Shown here piece after piece: positions 1 through 9,236 of a stretch of DNA of 36,731 nt. The translations under genes were made by a program, and so were the position numbers. The notes below the pieces were generated by a model. That model saw only the letters and a program-made list of their open reading frames with translations, was not told the DNA's origin and searched no databases. Source of the stretch: an uncultured Eubacteriales bacterium (GTDB lineage Bacteria; Bacillota; Clostridia; Lachnospirales; Lachnospiraceae); NCBI GenBank assembly GCA_900318405.1, contig ONKP01000010.1, positions 1-36,731 on the forward strand, written 5' to 3'. Positions within the stretch are counted from its first letter, which is position 1; each line of letters opens with the position of its first letter.

Positions 1-57
1 ATGGGGTTTGTTTGCAGCATATTTGGAAAAATGTACAAAATTTAAAAAAAATGCACT

Positions 58-100
58 GTGTATTTGAGGAAAATACACGTAAGATAACTATATCAGTTAT
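58..100. promoter_or_regulatory. Two palindromes upstream of the sugar-binding lipoprotein gene
   Basis: Two inverted repeats lie close together in the leader. GTGTATTT (58-65) and AAATACAC (71-78) form a perfect 8-bp palindrome with a 5-nt spacer. ATAACT (84-89) and AGTTAT (95-100) form a 6-bp palindrome, also with a 5-nt spacer. They sit 50-95 bp before the start codon at 153, a usual place for an operator or promoter-proximal site of a sugar-uptake operon. The regulator is not identifiable from sequence; the AraC-type response regulator at 8124 is one candidate. No convincing -35/-10 pair was assigned. Confidence 0.35.
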
Positions 101-152
101 AAATACCGCTGTATGGGGCAGCGGTACAGAAGAAGGTAAGGAGGAAATATTC

Positions 153-1613
153 ATGAAACGTAACAGCAAGGTTTTATCCGTTCTGGTGGCTTCGGCTATG
201 ACGGCCGGCATGCTCGCCGGCTGCGGAAGCAGCACGGCATCCAGTACTGCGGCATCTTCCGCTTCTGCGGCTTCGTCCGCAGCGTCAGCGTCTTCTTCAT
301 CATCTGCTGACAGTGCCGCGAAGGAAACGTCGGCAGCATCTTCCTCTTCAGCAGCCGAGGCTGTTTCTGCGGAGAGCACAGCATCTTCCGGTGCGGTAGA
401 TACATCAGCATCCAAGTCGATCAAGATTCTCGCCATATGGGCTGAGGACAGCACGGAGGGAAAGATCATCAATGAGCTGACGCAGAAATACATCGATGAG
501 GTGAACCCGAACTTTTCCTATGAATACGAATACGTAGCACAGACGGATCTCTCCACAAAGATCTCCACACTGGTTGCTTCCGATGATCTTCCGGATGTAT
601 TCGTATATTCAGCCGGTAAACCGCTGCAGCAGCTGATTGAGGCTGACAAGGTTGTGGATATTTCGGATGCGCTTGATGCGGTCGGCGAAAGCGACGCTTT
701 GCTTCCTGCTGCGAAGTCAAGTCTGCTGAGCCTTTCCAACACGGATGATCTGTATGACCTGCCGTTCGGACTGAATATTGAGGGATTCTGGTACAACAAG
801 TCCGTATTTGAAAAAGCGGGCGTTGACGTTCCGACGACATGGGATGAGCTGCTTGACGTATGTGACAAGCTCAAGAGCCAGGGAATTCAGCCGCTTGCTA
901 CCGGCGGTGCCGACAAGTGGCCGACAACCAGACTGGTCAATGCCTATGCATATCGTTCCATGGGCGCTGACGCTGTAAAGAAAGCCAGCAACGGTGAAGC
1001 GAAGTTCACGGATGACGGCTATGTAAAAGCGGCGCAGATGGTTGCAGATATGGCATCCAAGGGCTACTTCGGCGAAGGCGCTACAACAGTTGATAATACA
1101 ACAGCTGAGGGCATGCTCCTGAACGGACAGTGCGCTATGCTGTATGATGGCTCCTGGTTCAGCTCTTCCATCGCAGACCCTGAGACGAACCCTGACGGTG
1201 AGGACAACATCGGCTTCATGGGTGTTCCGGTAGTTGATGAATCCGTGAGCCCGGCTACAGAGTATCCGACCAACTGCGGCAACGTATTCTGCCTGTCCAA
1301 GGAAAAATATGATGCTGCCACTGCAGGATGGCTGCAGTACTTCGTATCGAACATCGGCAACTATGCTATGGAGAACTATCAGAGCATCCGCGGTTACAAG
1401 TATGACACCGATGACAGCCAGCTCGGAACTACAGTCAAGGCCATCGTAGACGATATCAACAGCGCTACAGGTGCTACCGCATGGTGGGAAGCATACATGG
1501 ATGATCAGACCAAGGCTGCAGCTCAGGATAACATCCAGAATGTGCTGAACGGAGATATGGACGGACAGCAGTACTGTGAGTCGATACAGGAAGCGTATGA
1601 CCTCGCGAACTGA
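153..1613 (+). CDS. ABC transporter sugar-binding lipoprotein (family 1 extracellular solute-binding protein)
   Basis: The protein captures an extracellular carbohydrate and delivers it to the two permeases encoded next. The start at 153 is preceded by AAGGAGG (138-144) and gives 486 residues; the longer in-frame extension back to 12 lacks a ribosome binding site. Residues 1-23 are a lipoprotein signal peptide with lipobox LAGC, so Cys24 is the probable lipid anchor. Residues 25 to about 88 are an unusually long Ser/Ala-rich linker, after which a periplasmic-binding-protein fold begins (KSIKILAIWAEDS). Features typical of family 1 sugar binders include the WYNKSVFEKAG and TTWDELLDVCDKLK segments and a later YDGSWF stretch. 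The ligand cannot be read from sequence. The adjacent GH127 gene suggests arabinofuranose-containing oligosaccharides, which is an inference. Confidence 0.93.
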   Translation: MKRNSKVLSVLVASAMTAGMLAGCGSSTASSTAASSASAASSAASASSSSSADSAAKETSAASSSSAAEAVSAESTASSGAVDTSASKSIKILAIWAEDSTEGKIINELTQKYIDEVNPNFSYEYEYVAQTDLSTKISTLVASDDLPDVFVYSAGKPLQQLIEADKVVDISDALDAVGESDALLPAAKSSLLSLSNTDDLYDLPFGLNIEGFWYNKSVFEKAGVDVPTTWDELLDVCDKLKSQGIQPLATGGADKWPTTRLVNAYAYRSMGADAVKKASNGEAKFTDDGYVKAAQMVADMASKGYFGEGATTVDNTTAEGMLLNGQCAMLYDGSWFSSSIADPETNPDGEDNIGFMGVPVVDESVSPATEYPTNCGNVFCLSKEKYDAATAGWLQYFVSNIGNYAMENYQSIRGYKYDTDDSQLGTTVKAIVDDINSATGATAWWEAYMDDQTKAAAQDNIQNVLNGDMDGQQYCESIQEAYDLAN

Positions 1614-1772
1614 TGCTTTGCTGACGCGCAGACAGGCTGATGCCTGAAACTTCTGACGGGTATGCCATCCGGCTGCCTGTCGGCGAAAACGGAGACATAT
1701 ATGTAGATGCCTGTCGGCGAAGCCGGCACGGACTTTCATGCAGGCTTGAGAGTTTATTGAAGAATTGAATGT

Positions 1773-1809
1773 GGGCTGCTGAAGGAATCTGCATGACCTT
1801 CAGCAGCCC
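1773..1809 (+). terminator. Stem-loop between binding-protein and permease genes
   Basis: GGGCTGCTGAAGG (1773-1785) and CCTTCAGCAGCCC (1797-1809) form a perfect 13-bp stem with an 11-nt loop, followed only by TTAT. The weak T-run argues against full termination. In ABC importer operons such stem-loops between the binding-protein and permease genes commonly give more binding-protein mRNA than permease mRNA, and that is the likely role here. The rest of the 1614-1870 gap has no gene. It carries a duplicated 13-mer GCCTGTCGGCGAA (1675-1687 and 1709-1721). Confidence 0.6.
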
Positions 1810-1870
1810 TTATCACGCTATGCCACTATAATACAAAGCGTTTATTGCACCGCCTGACGGGGAATTTGCC

Positions 1871-2755
1871 ATGAAAAAAGTTTTATCGAATAAAAAAGTC
1901 ATTGCGCTGTTTGTCATTCCGGCGCTGATCCTGTTTACCGGTCTCGTTGTCGTTCCGGTTGTATGGTCGTTCTATTATTCACTGTACAGCGGCACACCGG
2001 GACTGAACTGGGAATTCACAGGCCTGAAGAACTACGGAAAACTGTTTATTGATTCCAAGTTCAGAGATGCCCTGGTCGTCACGCTGGAATACATTCTGAT
2101 GACAATGATGGGCATGGTGATTCTCGGTCTGCTGCTTGCACTTATTTACCGGTTCTGGCTGAAACATTTCAAGAATCTTGTGAAGACCATCACATTTTTC
2201 CCAGTTGTGCTTCCGACCGTTGCCGTGGGACAGCTTTTTAAGAAGATTTACGAGATCCAGCCGTATTACGGACTGCTGAACAGCCTCCTCGCAGCTGTCG
2301 GGCGCCAGGATCTGGTTCAGCCATGGATCGGACAGCAGAGTACGGCCCTCCGGTCCCTGTGCATCATGGATGTCTGGGTATCCCTTGGATTCTACGCCGT
2401 TATTTTTTACGGGGGACTGCTGGATATCTCCGATGATGTCATCGAGGCGGCAAAAATTGACGGATGCAACAGCTGGCAGCTGTTCAGCCGCGTCCTGATG
2501 CCGCTGCTCAAGCCGGTGACGATCACCTGCCTTGTCTTTGCCTTTGCAGGTACGGTCAAAATGTTCGAGTCAGCCATCGCGCTGACGGGCGGAGGACCGG
2601 GCAGTGCGACAACGTCGCTGTCCATGTACATGTACAACGTGGCATTTGAATACAGAAATTACGGTTACGGTTCTGCTGTGGCGATTGTGATCTTCCTGAT
2701 CTGCATCGTCGGCACACAGATTATCAAACGATTTGATGTGAAGGAGAGCGATTGA
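1871..2755 (+). CDS. ABC sugar transporter permease (MalF type)
   Basis: This is an integral membrane subunit of a carbohydrate uptake ABC importer, 294 residues, the usual length of the six-helix MalF-like subunits without an N-terminal extension. The first membrane segment is at about residues 9-32 (ALFVIPALILFTGLVVVPVV). The EAA loop that docks to the ATPase is clear: EAAKIDGCNSWQLFSRVLMP starting at Glu192, with the conserved Gly and Pro. The stop is followed after 4 bp by the second permease. No ATPase gene is present in this cluster, so a shared MsiK/UgpC-type ATPase encoded elsewhere is expected from knowledge of this family. Confidence 0.93.
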   Translation: MKKVLSNKKVIALFVIPALILFTGLVVVPVVWSFYYSLYSGTPGLNWEFTGLKNYGKLFIDSKFRDALVVTLEYILMTMMGMVILGLLLALIYRFWLKHFKNLVKTITFFPVVLPTVAVGQLFKKIYEIQPYYGLLNSLLAAVGRQDLVQPWIGQQSTALRSLCIMDVWVSLGFYAVIFYGGLLDISDDVIEAAKIDGCNSWQLFSRVLMPLLKPVTITCLVFAFAGTVKMFESAIALTGGGPGSATTSLSMYMYNVAFEYRNYGYGSAVAIVIFLICIVGTQIIKRFDVKESD

Positions 2756-2759
2756 GACG

Positions 2760-3590
2760 ATGAGTAAGAGAATAAAAAGTGTCATACGGGTAATCATTAT
2801 TGTGGCCATTGTCGTCATCGACGCATATCCTATCTTCTGGCTGCTGACATCTGCCATGAAGTCGCCGACGGAGTTCACGGCCAATCCGTCGTACTCGCTG
2901 CCGGAAGGCTTCTATTATCAGAACTTTGTCAACGCGTGGACGCGCGGACACATGGGCCGGTATTTCCTGAACAGCCTTTTCTATACGGTTGTGGCTCTGC
3001 TTTTCATCATCCTGATCACCGTACCGGTGAGCTTCGCACTGACAAAAATGCGCTGGAAGGGCAGGGAATTTTTCTCAAATTACTTCCTGACGGGACTTAT
3101 GGTCCCTGTCGCCACGGCGCTTCTGCCGCTCTTTCAGATCTACAGCAAAATGGGGATTCTGAACACCAGATTCTGCCTGATCATCACCTATATCGCCTTC
3201 GGTCTGTCGCTCTCCATCTTCCTGATGTGCGGCTATATGAGGTCTCTCTCGGATGAGATTCTGGAGGCGAGCGTCATCGATGGCTGCGGCATATTCAAGA
3301 TGATGTGGTATATCGTTGTTCCGCTGATGAAAAACGGCATCGTGACCGTTCTTGTCCTTCAGTTCTTCTATAAGTGGAACGATCTGCTGTTCTCCATGAC
3401 GTTTGTCAGCGACAGCAAGCTCAAGACCATTCAGACAGGTCTTCTGTACTTCACGGACGAATTCGGAACCAAGGACTGGGGCTCCATCTTCGCTTCCATA
3501 GCCATCAGCGTACTGCCGATGCTTGTCATCTATCTGTTCCTGAACAAGAAGGTTGTCGAGGGCATGACGAACGGTGCCGTCAAGGGCTGA
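2760..3590 (+). CDS. ABC sugar transporter permease (MalG type)
   Basis: This is the second membrane subunit of the importer, 276 residues. The N-terminal membrane segment (VIRVIIIVAIVVIDAYPIFW) is followed by the MalG-like KSPTEF region. The EAA motif is EASVIDGCGIFKMMWYIVVP starting at Glu169. The C-terminus ends in the family-typical KKVVEGMTNGAVKG. It begins 4 bp after the first permease, so the two are translationally linked. Together with the lipoprotein at 153 it forms a complete importer apart from the missing ATPase. Confidence 0.93.
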   Translation: MSKRIKSVIRVIIIVAIVVIDAYPIFWLLTSAMKSPTEFTANPSYSLPEGFYYQNFVNAWTRGHMGRYFLNSLFYTVVALLFIILITVPVSFALTKMRWKGREFFSNYFLTGLMVPVATALLPLFQIYSKMGILNTRFCLIITYIAFGLSLSIFLMCGYMRSLSDEILEASVIDGCGIFKMMWYIVVPLMKNGIVTVLVLQFFYKWNDLLFSMTFVSDSKLKTIQTGLLYFTDEFGTKDWGSIFASIAISVLPMLVIYLFLNKKVVEGMTNGAVKG

Positions 3591-3602
3591 CGGAGACGGC
3601 GC

Positions 3603-3716
3603 GTGCATCCTGACAGAAAAAAGGGTGCGCAGGCAGACGGATATGGCATGTGCATCCTGACAGAAAAAGGGTGCACATGCAGACGGAAACCGGATAAACA
3701 CCTGACACAGAAAGGA
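3603..3716 (+). repeat. Imperfect tandem repeat, 47-bp period, before the GH127 gene
   Basis: The GTGCATCCTGACAGAAAAA-type unit begins at 3603 and again at 3650, each followed by AGGGTGC and a GCAGACGGA stretch. A shortened third copy (CCTGACACAGAAAGGA, 3701-3716) supplies the AAAGGA that serves as ribosome binding site for the gene at 3722. No gene or terminator is recognisable in this gap. Confidence 0.75.
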
Positions 3717-3721
3717 TTTAC

Positions 3722-5692
3722 ATGCTGACAGATACACGAAATTCCGAATATGCGCAGCTCAGCGGTCTGGACGGAAAAAGCGTCTCCTGGACGGGAAATT
3801 TCTGGAAGGATGCGGTGGATGTCTGTGCGAAAAATATGGTGCCGCAGCTTCAGCATATGTTTGAGGCGAAGGACATCAGCCACGTGGTCGAGAATTTCAG
3901 AATCTGCGCCGGCGAGGCGGACGGAGATTTTGACGGTACATTTTTCGGCGACGGAGATTTCTACAAGTGGATGGAGGCGGAGCTGTATTCCGCCGTGCTC
4001 CTGCAGGACGAGACGAGATTTGAAAAGCTCCGTTCCTACATCCGGCTGATCGGGAAGGCACAGCAGCCGGACGGCTATCTGTCGACGAAGCAGATCATAG
4101 CCGCCATGCACGGGGAATCTGCCAGAAACAGAGATATCAATGAATTTGAAGTCTACAACATGGGGCATCTGTTCACGTCGGCCTGCCTGTACAAACGGAT
4201 GACGGGCGATGATTCTTTTCTGATCATTGCGGAAAAGGCGGCCGGCTATCTGAACAAGCTTTATGACCAGGCGGAGAAAAACGGGAATGTCCAGACGGCA
4301 GTGTGCCCTTCGCATTACATGGGTCTGATCGAGCTTTACCGGACGACGGGAAAGAGGCAGTACCTTGATCTCGCGGCGAAGGCCATTCGTCTGCGCGACA
4401 GCGTGAAAAACGGGATGGATGACAACCAGGACCGTATTCCCCTGAAACAGCATCACAGGATCATCGGACATGCCGTGCGTGCTACGTATCTGTATGCCGG
4501 CGTGGCTGACCTGTACGCGGAGGAAGGCGATCCGGACTATCTGCGCGTGCTGCATGATGTCTGGCACAACATGGTTTCGACAAAAATGTATATCACCGGC
4601 GGCATCGGTGCGCTGTATAACGGCATGTCGCCGTACGGTAATTTTTTCATCGACCAGAAGATTCACCAGGCGTTCGGCTATGAATATCAGCTGCCAAATA
4701 TCACGGCGTACAACGAGACATGCGCTGCGGTGGGTCTGATCATGTGGGCCTACCGGATGTTCCTTGTGGAGCCGAAGGCCGAGTATATCGATGTGCTGGA
4801 GCGTTCTCTGCTGAATGCAGCCCTGGCTGCGGTATCGCTCGACGGAAAGAAATTTTTCTATGAAAATATGCTCCGCCGGGCAAAGAAACTCGACTATGAA
4901 CTCATATGGCCGCTGACACGCACGGAATACATCCTGAGCTACTGCTGTCCGCCGAATCTGGCGCGCCTGATCATGGAATCACCGGAATACGCGTACGCTG
5001 TCTCAGGCGATGCGGTGTACACCGGCCTGTACGGTCAGAACCGCACACATTTCCGGCTGTCCGGCGGGGCTGATTTTGTCCTGGAGGAGATCACGGATTA
5101 TCCGTATGACGGAGAGATCCGCTTCCGTGTCAGTGAAGTGACAAATGATGCCCCGGTCACGCTGATGCTCAGAGTGCCTGGCTGGGCGGAAGACGCTGAG
5201 ATCACCTGCTGCGGAAAGACAGCGGTGTGCGGAAGGAAGGCAGCAGGGACATATCAGCCGGTAAGGCTGGCGTCACTCGTGCATGGGGAGATCGTGCTGA
5301 AGCTTCCCATGAAAGCAAGATGCACCATGGCCAATCCAATGGTGGAAGAGGACACCTCACAGATCGCCATTGAGAGAGGACCGCTCGTCTACTGCATGGA
5401 GCAGCCCGACACGGATGCCGATACGCTGGACGACATCTGGCTTGATCCCGATGCAGCCTTTGAGCTTCGCTTCACGGAGATGGAGGGACGCAGGATCGGT
5501 ACGCTGGAGACGACGGCATACCGTCGGACACTATGGAAGGAAACGCCCGACGGAGACCATGTGCAGGAACTTTACCGCACGCTGCCGCAGACGGCCTGGG
5601 ATCCGGTCAGAGCCCGGCTGATTCCCTATTTTGCCTGGGATAACCGCGGAGAGGGCGAGATGCGGATCTGGATGCCGTACCGCACACGGTGA
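3722..5692 (+). CDS. Glycoside hydrolase family 127 (beta-L-arabinofuranosidase-like)
   Basis: The 656-residue protein matches the GH127 (formerly DUF1680) fold, an alpha/alpha barrel followed by beta-sandwich domains. In the characterised enzyme HypBA1 a zinc ion is held by one Glu and three Cys, and one of those Cys is the nucleophile. The same set is visible here: Glu332-x-Cys334 in the YNETCAA segment and the pair Cys408-Cys409 in SYCCPPNLAR. The spacing agrees with HypBA1 (Glu338, Cys340, Cys417, Cys418). No signal peptide is present, so it acts in the cytoplasm on oligosaccharides brought in by the importer just upstream. The start is supported by AAAGGA five bases before the ATG. The family also contains enzymes with other specificities, so the exact sugar is uncertain. 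Confidence 0.9.
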   Translation: MLTDTRNSEYAQLSGLDGKSVSWTGNFWKDAVDVCAKNMVPQLQHMFEAKDISHVVENFRICAGEADGDFDGTFFGDGDFYKWMEAELYSAVLLQDETRFEKLRSYIRLIGKAQQPDGYLSTKQIIAAMHGESARNRDINEFEVYNMGHLFTSACLYKRMTGDDSFLIIAEKAAGYLNKLYDQAEKNGNVQTAVCPSHYMGLIELYRTTGKRQYLDLAAKAIRLRDSVKNGMDDNQDRIPLKQHHRIIGHAVRATYLYAGVADLYAEEGDPDYLRVLHDVWHNMVSTKMYITGGIGALYNGMSPYGNFFIDQKIHQAFGYEYQLPNITAYNETCAAVGLIMWAYRMFLVEPKAEYIDVLERSLLNAALAAVSLDGKKFFYENMLRRAKKLDYELIWPLTRTEYILSYCCPPNLARLIMESPEYAYAVSGDAVYTGLYGQNRTHFRLSGGADFVLEEITDYPYDGEIRFRVSEVTNDAPVTLMLRVPGWAEDAEITCCGKTAVCGRKAAGTYQPVRLASLVHGEIVLKLPMKARCTMANPMVEEDTSQIAIERGPLVYCMEQPDTDADTLDDIWLDPDAAFELRFTEMEGRRIGTLETTAYRRTLWKETPDGDHVQELYRTLPQTAWDPVRARLIPYFAWDNRGEGEMRIWMPYRTR

Positions 5693-5827
5693 ACCGCAGC
5701 CCGGCAGCAGTTGGTGAGAATGGTCTGACGGACAGAATACAGTGGCTGCCGGATACATGCATGATCATGCGGCTGCCGGATGAACGGCCTGCAGAGAAAA
5801 ATATACGGAGGGAATCAGAGAAACAGG

Positions 5828-7258
5828 ATGAAAGAAGAGAGCATGCCGGTTTCGGTGCTGCAGTCCCTGCCTGCGTATGACAGCGACAGAGTAGAGCAGG
5901 CGCTCAGCGCAGAGGCCGGTCGGAATAAGCGCAAAATTATTGTACTGGATGATGATCCCACGGGTGTGCAGACAGTGCATGACGTATCGGTTTACACGGA
6001 TTGGTCAGAAGAAAGCCTCCGGGAGGGATTGGAAGAACCGGGGAAGCTTTTTTATATTCTGACCAATTCCCGTGCGTTCACGGAGGAACAGACGGTGCGT
6101 GCGCACCGGGAAATAGCCAGACGCGCAGCAGCGGCAGCCGCAGATGCGAACACGGATTATCTGCTGGTCAGCAGAAGCGATTCCACGCTGCGCGGACATT
6201 TTCCTCTCGAAACGGAGACGCTCCGGCAGGAGACGGAACGGGTGACAGGGAGAAGCTTTGACGGTGAGGTCCTGTGTCCGTTTTTTTCAGATGGCGGCAG
6301 ATACACGATCGGTAATGTCCATTATGTGAAAAGCGGTGACACGCTTGTACCGGCGGCGGAGACAGAGTTTGCGCAGGACAGAACCTTTGGCTATCATGCC
6401 AGCTGTCTTCCGGCGTATGTAGAGGAGAAAACACACGGAAGATTCAGAGCAGCGGACTGCGTGTGTATCTCCTTGCAGGAACTCCGGGCGTATAATTACA
6501 ATGGGATTGAGAAAAAACTTCTGGGGGTGCATAATTTTAATAAAGTTATCGTGAATGCGGTATGTGATGATGATGTAAAGGTCTTCGTCACGGCGCTGTA
6601 CCGGGCATTGGACGCCGGAAAGCGGTTCCTGTTCCGCACAGCAGCCTCGTTTGTCAAGGCGCTCGGCGATGTGGACGACAGGCCGCAGCTCACGCATGAG
6701 GAGCTGTGTCCGCCGGAGGGCGGGCGTGCAGGTGTGATTGTGGCGGGCAGTCACACGGCGAAGACAACAGCGCAGCTCGAGGAGCTGAAGAAGATTCCCG
6801 GCTTGGATTTCATTGCCCTGGATTCGGATCTGGTGCTCGAAGAAGGCGCGCTGCAGCGGGAAGTACAGAGAGTTGTCGCTGAGGAGGAAAAAAGCCTGCG
6901 GGCGGGCAGAAGCGTCTGCGTATATACCAGACGAAGACTGCTGAGCGTTCCCGGCGATACGGAGGAAAAAGCCCTTGTCCGCTCGGTGCAGATCAGCGAG
7001 GCGGTTCAGCAGTGCGTGGGCCGGCTGACGGTCCGTCCTGCCTTTATTGTGGCAAAGGGCGGTATTACCTCCAGCGATATCGGCGTGAAGGCACTGGGGG
7101 TGCGCCGTGCGCTGGTCATGGGTCAGATTGAGCCGGGCGTACCGGTGTGGAAAACAGGATCGGAAAGCCGTTTCCCTGGTGTTCCCTATGTGATTTTCCC
7201 AGGCAATGTTGGAGAAACGGATACACTCAGGAAAGCCGTGGAGGTTCTCATGGCATGA
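5828..7258 (+). CDS. Four-carbon acid sugar kinase family protein (DUF1537, OtnK/DtnK-like)
   Basis: Characterised members of this family phosphorylate C4 sugar acids such as erythronate and threonate with ATP. The protein is about 476 residues, normal for the family. The N-terminal domain shows the hallmark VLDDDPTGVQTVHDVSVYT, then LTNSRAFTEE and SRSDSTLRGHFPLE. The C-terminal nucleotide-binding domain shows AKGGITSSDIGVKALGV, then GVPVWKTG and FPGNVGE. All recognisable motifs are intact. The ATG at 5828 has GGAGGGA 14 bases upstream; an ATG at 5843 is possible. The usual partners (PdxA2 dehydrogenase, OtnC or OtnI) are absent. It is followed by a racemase-superfamily gene instead, so the substrate here is open. 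Confidence 0.88.
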   Translation: MKEESMPVSVLQSLPAYDSDRVEQALSAEAGRNKRKIIVLDDDPTGVQTVHDVSVYTDWSEESLREGLEEPGKLFYILTNSRAFTEEQTVRAHREIARRAAAAAADANTDYLLVSRSDSTLRGHFPLETETLRQETERVTGRSFDGEVLCPFFSDGGRYTIGNVHYVKSGDTLVPAAETEFAQDRTFGYHASCLPAYVEEKTHGRFRAADCVCISLQELRAYNYNGIEKKLLGVHNFNKVIVNAVCDDDVKVFVTALYRALDAGKRFLFRTAASFVKALGDVDDRPQLTHEELCPPEGGRAGVIVAGSHTAKTTAQLEELKKIPGLDFIALDSDLVLEEGALQREVQRVVAEEEKSLRAGRSVCVYTRRRLLSVPGDTEEKALVRSVQISEAVQQCVGRLTVRPAFIVAKGGITSSDIGVKALGVRRALVMGQIEPGVPVWKTGSESRFPGVPYVIFPGNVGETDTLRKAVEVLMA

Positions 7259-7305
7259 GGCCGGCAGAACAGTCAGGATCGAACAGACAAAAGGAGAGCA
7301 GAATC

Positions 7306-7977
7306 ATGAAAGTGGGTCTTATTTATACAGGCAATACGCCGGAACTGACAGAACTCGTGGAAGGTGAAGTGAAGAAACAGCTTGGAAGCAGTGTGGAAAT
7401 GTTCAGCCTCGAGGATGCTTCAATCCTGGCAGAGACGCGTGACGCCGGATACGTCACGGCGAATGCGGCCGCGCGGCTGGTCACAATGTTCATGAAGGCA
7501 GTGCAGGAGGGATGCGACGCCATCCTGAATATCTGTTCCTCCGTCGGAGAAACCGCCGACAGCGTACAGGATCTGGCGGATTACATCGGTGTGCCGATTG
7601 TGCGGATCGATGAGGAAATGTGCAGGGAGGCTGTGCGAAAGGGAACGAGGATCGGTGTCATGGCCACGCTTGAGACGACGCTGGAGCCGACGAAGAATAC
7701 CATCCGGCGTATGAGCCGTGCGTGCGGCAGGCCCGTCGAGATCGTGGACTGTCTGGTGGAGAATGCCTTCGGACTGGATCAGGATGCATTCCGCGCCCGG
7801 ATGACGGAGAGCGCGGAGAAGATCGCTGATCAGGTGGATGTCATTGTTTTTGCCCAGGGAAGCATGGCCTACTGCGAGCAGTATATTGCGGATAAAGTGC
7901 ATAAAACGGTTCTGTCCAGTCCGAGGTTCGGAGCGGCTGCACTTCGCAGAGCACTGGAGGACAAGGGAACACTGTAA
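7306..7977 (+). CDS. Aspartate/glutamate racemase superfamily protein lacking the second catalytic Cys
   Basis: The 223-residue protein has the two-domain Asp/Glu racemase fold. The first catalytic Cys is present as Cys77 in LNICSSVGE. The second, usually in a GCT-like motif, is replaced by VIVFAQGSMAYC, where Ser186 occupies the approximate position; Cys190 lies four residues later. Classical two-base racemisation needs both Cys, so this may be a one-base isomerase, a decarboxylase-like enzyme or an enzyme of unknown chemistry. The start at 7306 has AAGGAGAG at 7291-7298. It lies 47 bp after the acid-sugar kinase gene and is probably co-transcribed, which suggests its substrate is a hydroxy-acid in the same pathway rather than an amino acid. 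Confidence 0.8.
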   Translation: MKVGLIYTGNTPELTELVEGEVKKQLGSSVEMFSLEDASILAETRDAGYVTANAAARLVTMFMKAVQEGCDAILNICSSVGETADSVQDLADYIGVPIVRIDEEMCREAVRKGTRIGVMATLETTLEPTKNTIRRMSRACGRPVEIVDCLVENAFGLDQDAFRARMTESAEKIADQVDVIVFAQGSMAYCEQYIADKVHKTVLSSPRFGAAALRRALEDKGTL

Positions 7978-8123
7978 AGATAAATACGCAACACAGAGAA
8001 CTGTGCGGCGGCAGCCGCGAGTGTCAGGCTTCGGGAGAAAATATCATTGCTGGGCAGCTGCATAAGTATGCGGAAGGAACTGTGCGGAGCAGGCAGCGCC
8101 TGCGGCGTACAGATGTGTGACGA

Positions 8124-9194
8124 ATGACGGCGAAAAAACTGATCGTAATAGATGATGAATATCTGGCCGTGCGCGGTATTGAGGCCATGATGAGCAGAAT
8201 GGATGTTTCATACACGTTTGCCGGTTCCGCGCAGGACGGCATCAGCGGGCTGAAGCTGATCGAAGAGGTTGAGCCGGATCTCGTGATCACGGACATCCGC
8301 ATGCCGGGATCTTCCGGACTGGATCTTATCGCGGCGGCCCGGAAGAAATATCCGGATATGGTTTTTGCGCTCATCAGCGGCTACCGTGAATTTGAATATG
8401 CGCGCAAGGGACTGGAGCTGGGCGCGGTCAGCTATATCGACAAGCCGATCACGAGGGAGAAGCTGCAGGCGCTTTTTGAGCGGGCGGACAGAGAGCTGAT
8501 GAAGCATAAGCACGATATTCTCCAGAATGACCGCGCCTCCGCACTTGCAGAACTGAAGATGTCCCGCAGTATTTTTATCGAAATGGTCAATGACAGCCGG
8601 ACAGACGGATGGAGAGAAGAGCTGGCACACTTCCGCGCGATCCTTACGGACTATCGCTTTACGCTGGAGGATTACGGAAATGAATGCTATCACCTGGTAC
8701 GTTCCATCGAGGAGGCTTACTATGAGAAGTGGCGGATGTTCGAGCCGGATGCACACCTCGCGCTCTACCACAATGTAGAGGAGCTGAGCTCCCGCGAGGC
8801 GGTCGATGCGTACACGGATATGATTCTGGAGCACGTCCGTGAAAAAATATCTGCCCGCAGGACAGGAACCTCCTATCGCGTGGTAACGCATGTCATCGAC
8901 TATATCAACGGAAATTACCAGGAGGATATCAGTCTCAGCGCAATGGCGCAGAAGGAAGGCGTCAGCGAGACGTATCTGAGCATTCTTATCAAGGAGGAAG
9001 TCGGCATTTCCTTTGTGAAATATCTCACCAATGTACGGATCGAACACGCCAAGGATCTGCTGAAGAGGGGATACCGCGTAAATGAAGTGAGTGAGATGGT
9101 CGGCTACAGCAACTACAGGTACTTCGGCAATGTATTCAAGAGAGAGGTCGGCTGCACTCCGATGGAATACAAGGCCAGATCAGGAGATAAATAA
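8124..9194 (+). CDS. Response regulator with AraC-type DNA-binding domain
   Basis: The 356-residue protein has an N-terminal receiver domain (residues 3-120) with acidic pocket Asp10/Asp11, phospho-acceptor Asp57 (VITDIRMPG) and Lys107 (YIDKP). The C-terminal 100 residues are an AraC double helix-turn-helix, with ISLSAMAQKEGVSETYLS and the signature VNEVSEMVGYSNYRYFGNVF. This is the YesN-type architecture that pairs with Pfam His_kinase sensors and controls sugar-uptake operons in Firmicutes. The probable partner kinase is at 10083, separated by one metabolic gene. The probable targets are the importer and GH127 genes upstream. The ribosome binding site before this ATG is weak. Confidence 0.92.
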   Translation: MTAKKLIVIDDEYLAVRGIEAMMSRMDVSYTFAGSAQDGISGLKLIEEVEPDLVITDIRMPGSSGLDLIAAARKKYPDMVFALISGYREFEYARKGLELGAVSYIDKPITREKLQALFERADRELMKHKHDILQNDRASALAELKMSRSIFIEMVNDSRTDGWREELAHFRAILTDYRFTLEDYGNECYHLVRSIEEAYYEKWRMFEPDAHLALYHNVEELSSREAVDAYTDMILEHVREKISARRTGTSYRVVTHVIDYINGNYQEDISLSAMAQKEGVSETYLSILIKEEVGISFVKYLTNVRIEHAKDLLKRGYRVNEVSEMVGYSNYRYFGNVFKREVGCTPMEYKARSGDK

Positions 9195-9236
9195 TCCGTC
9201 CGCCGTGACGGCGGCAGCACATATGAGGTAAAAGAC

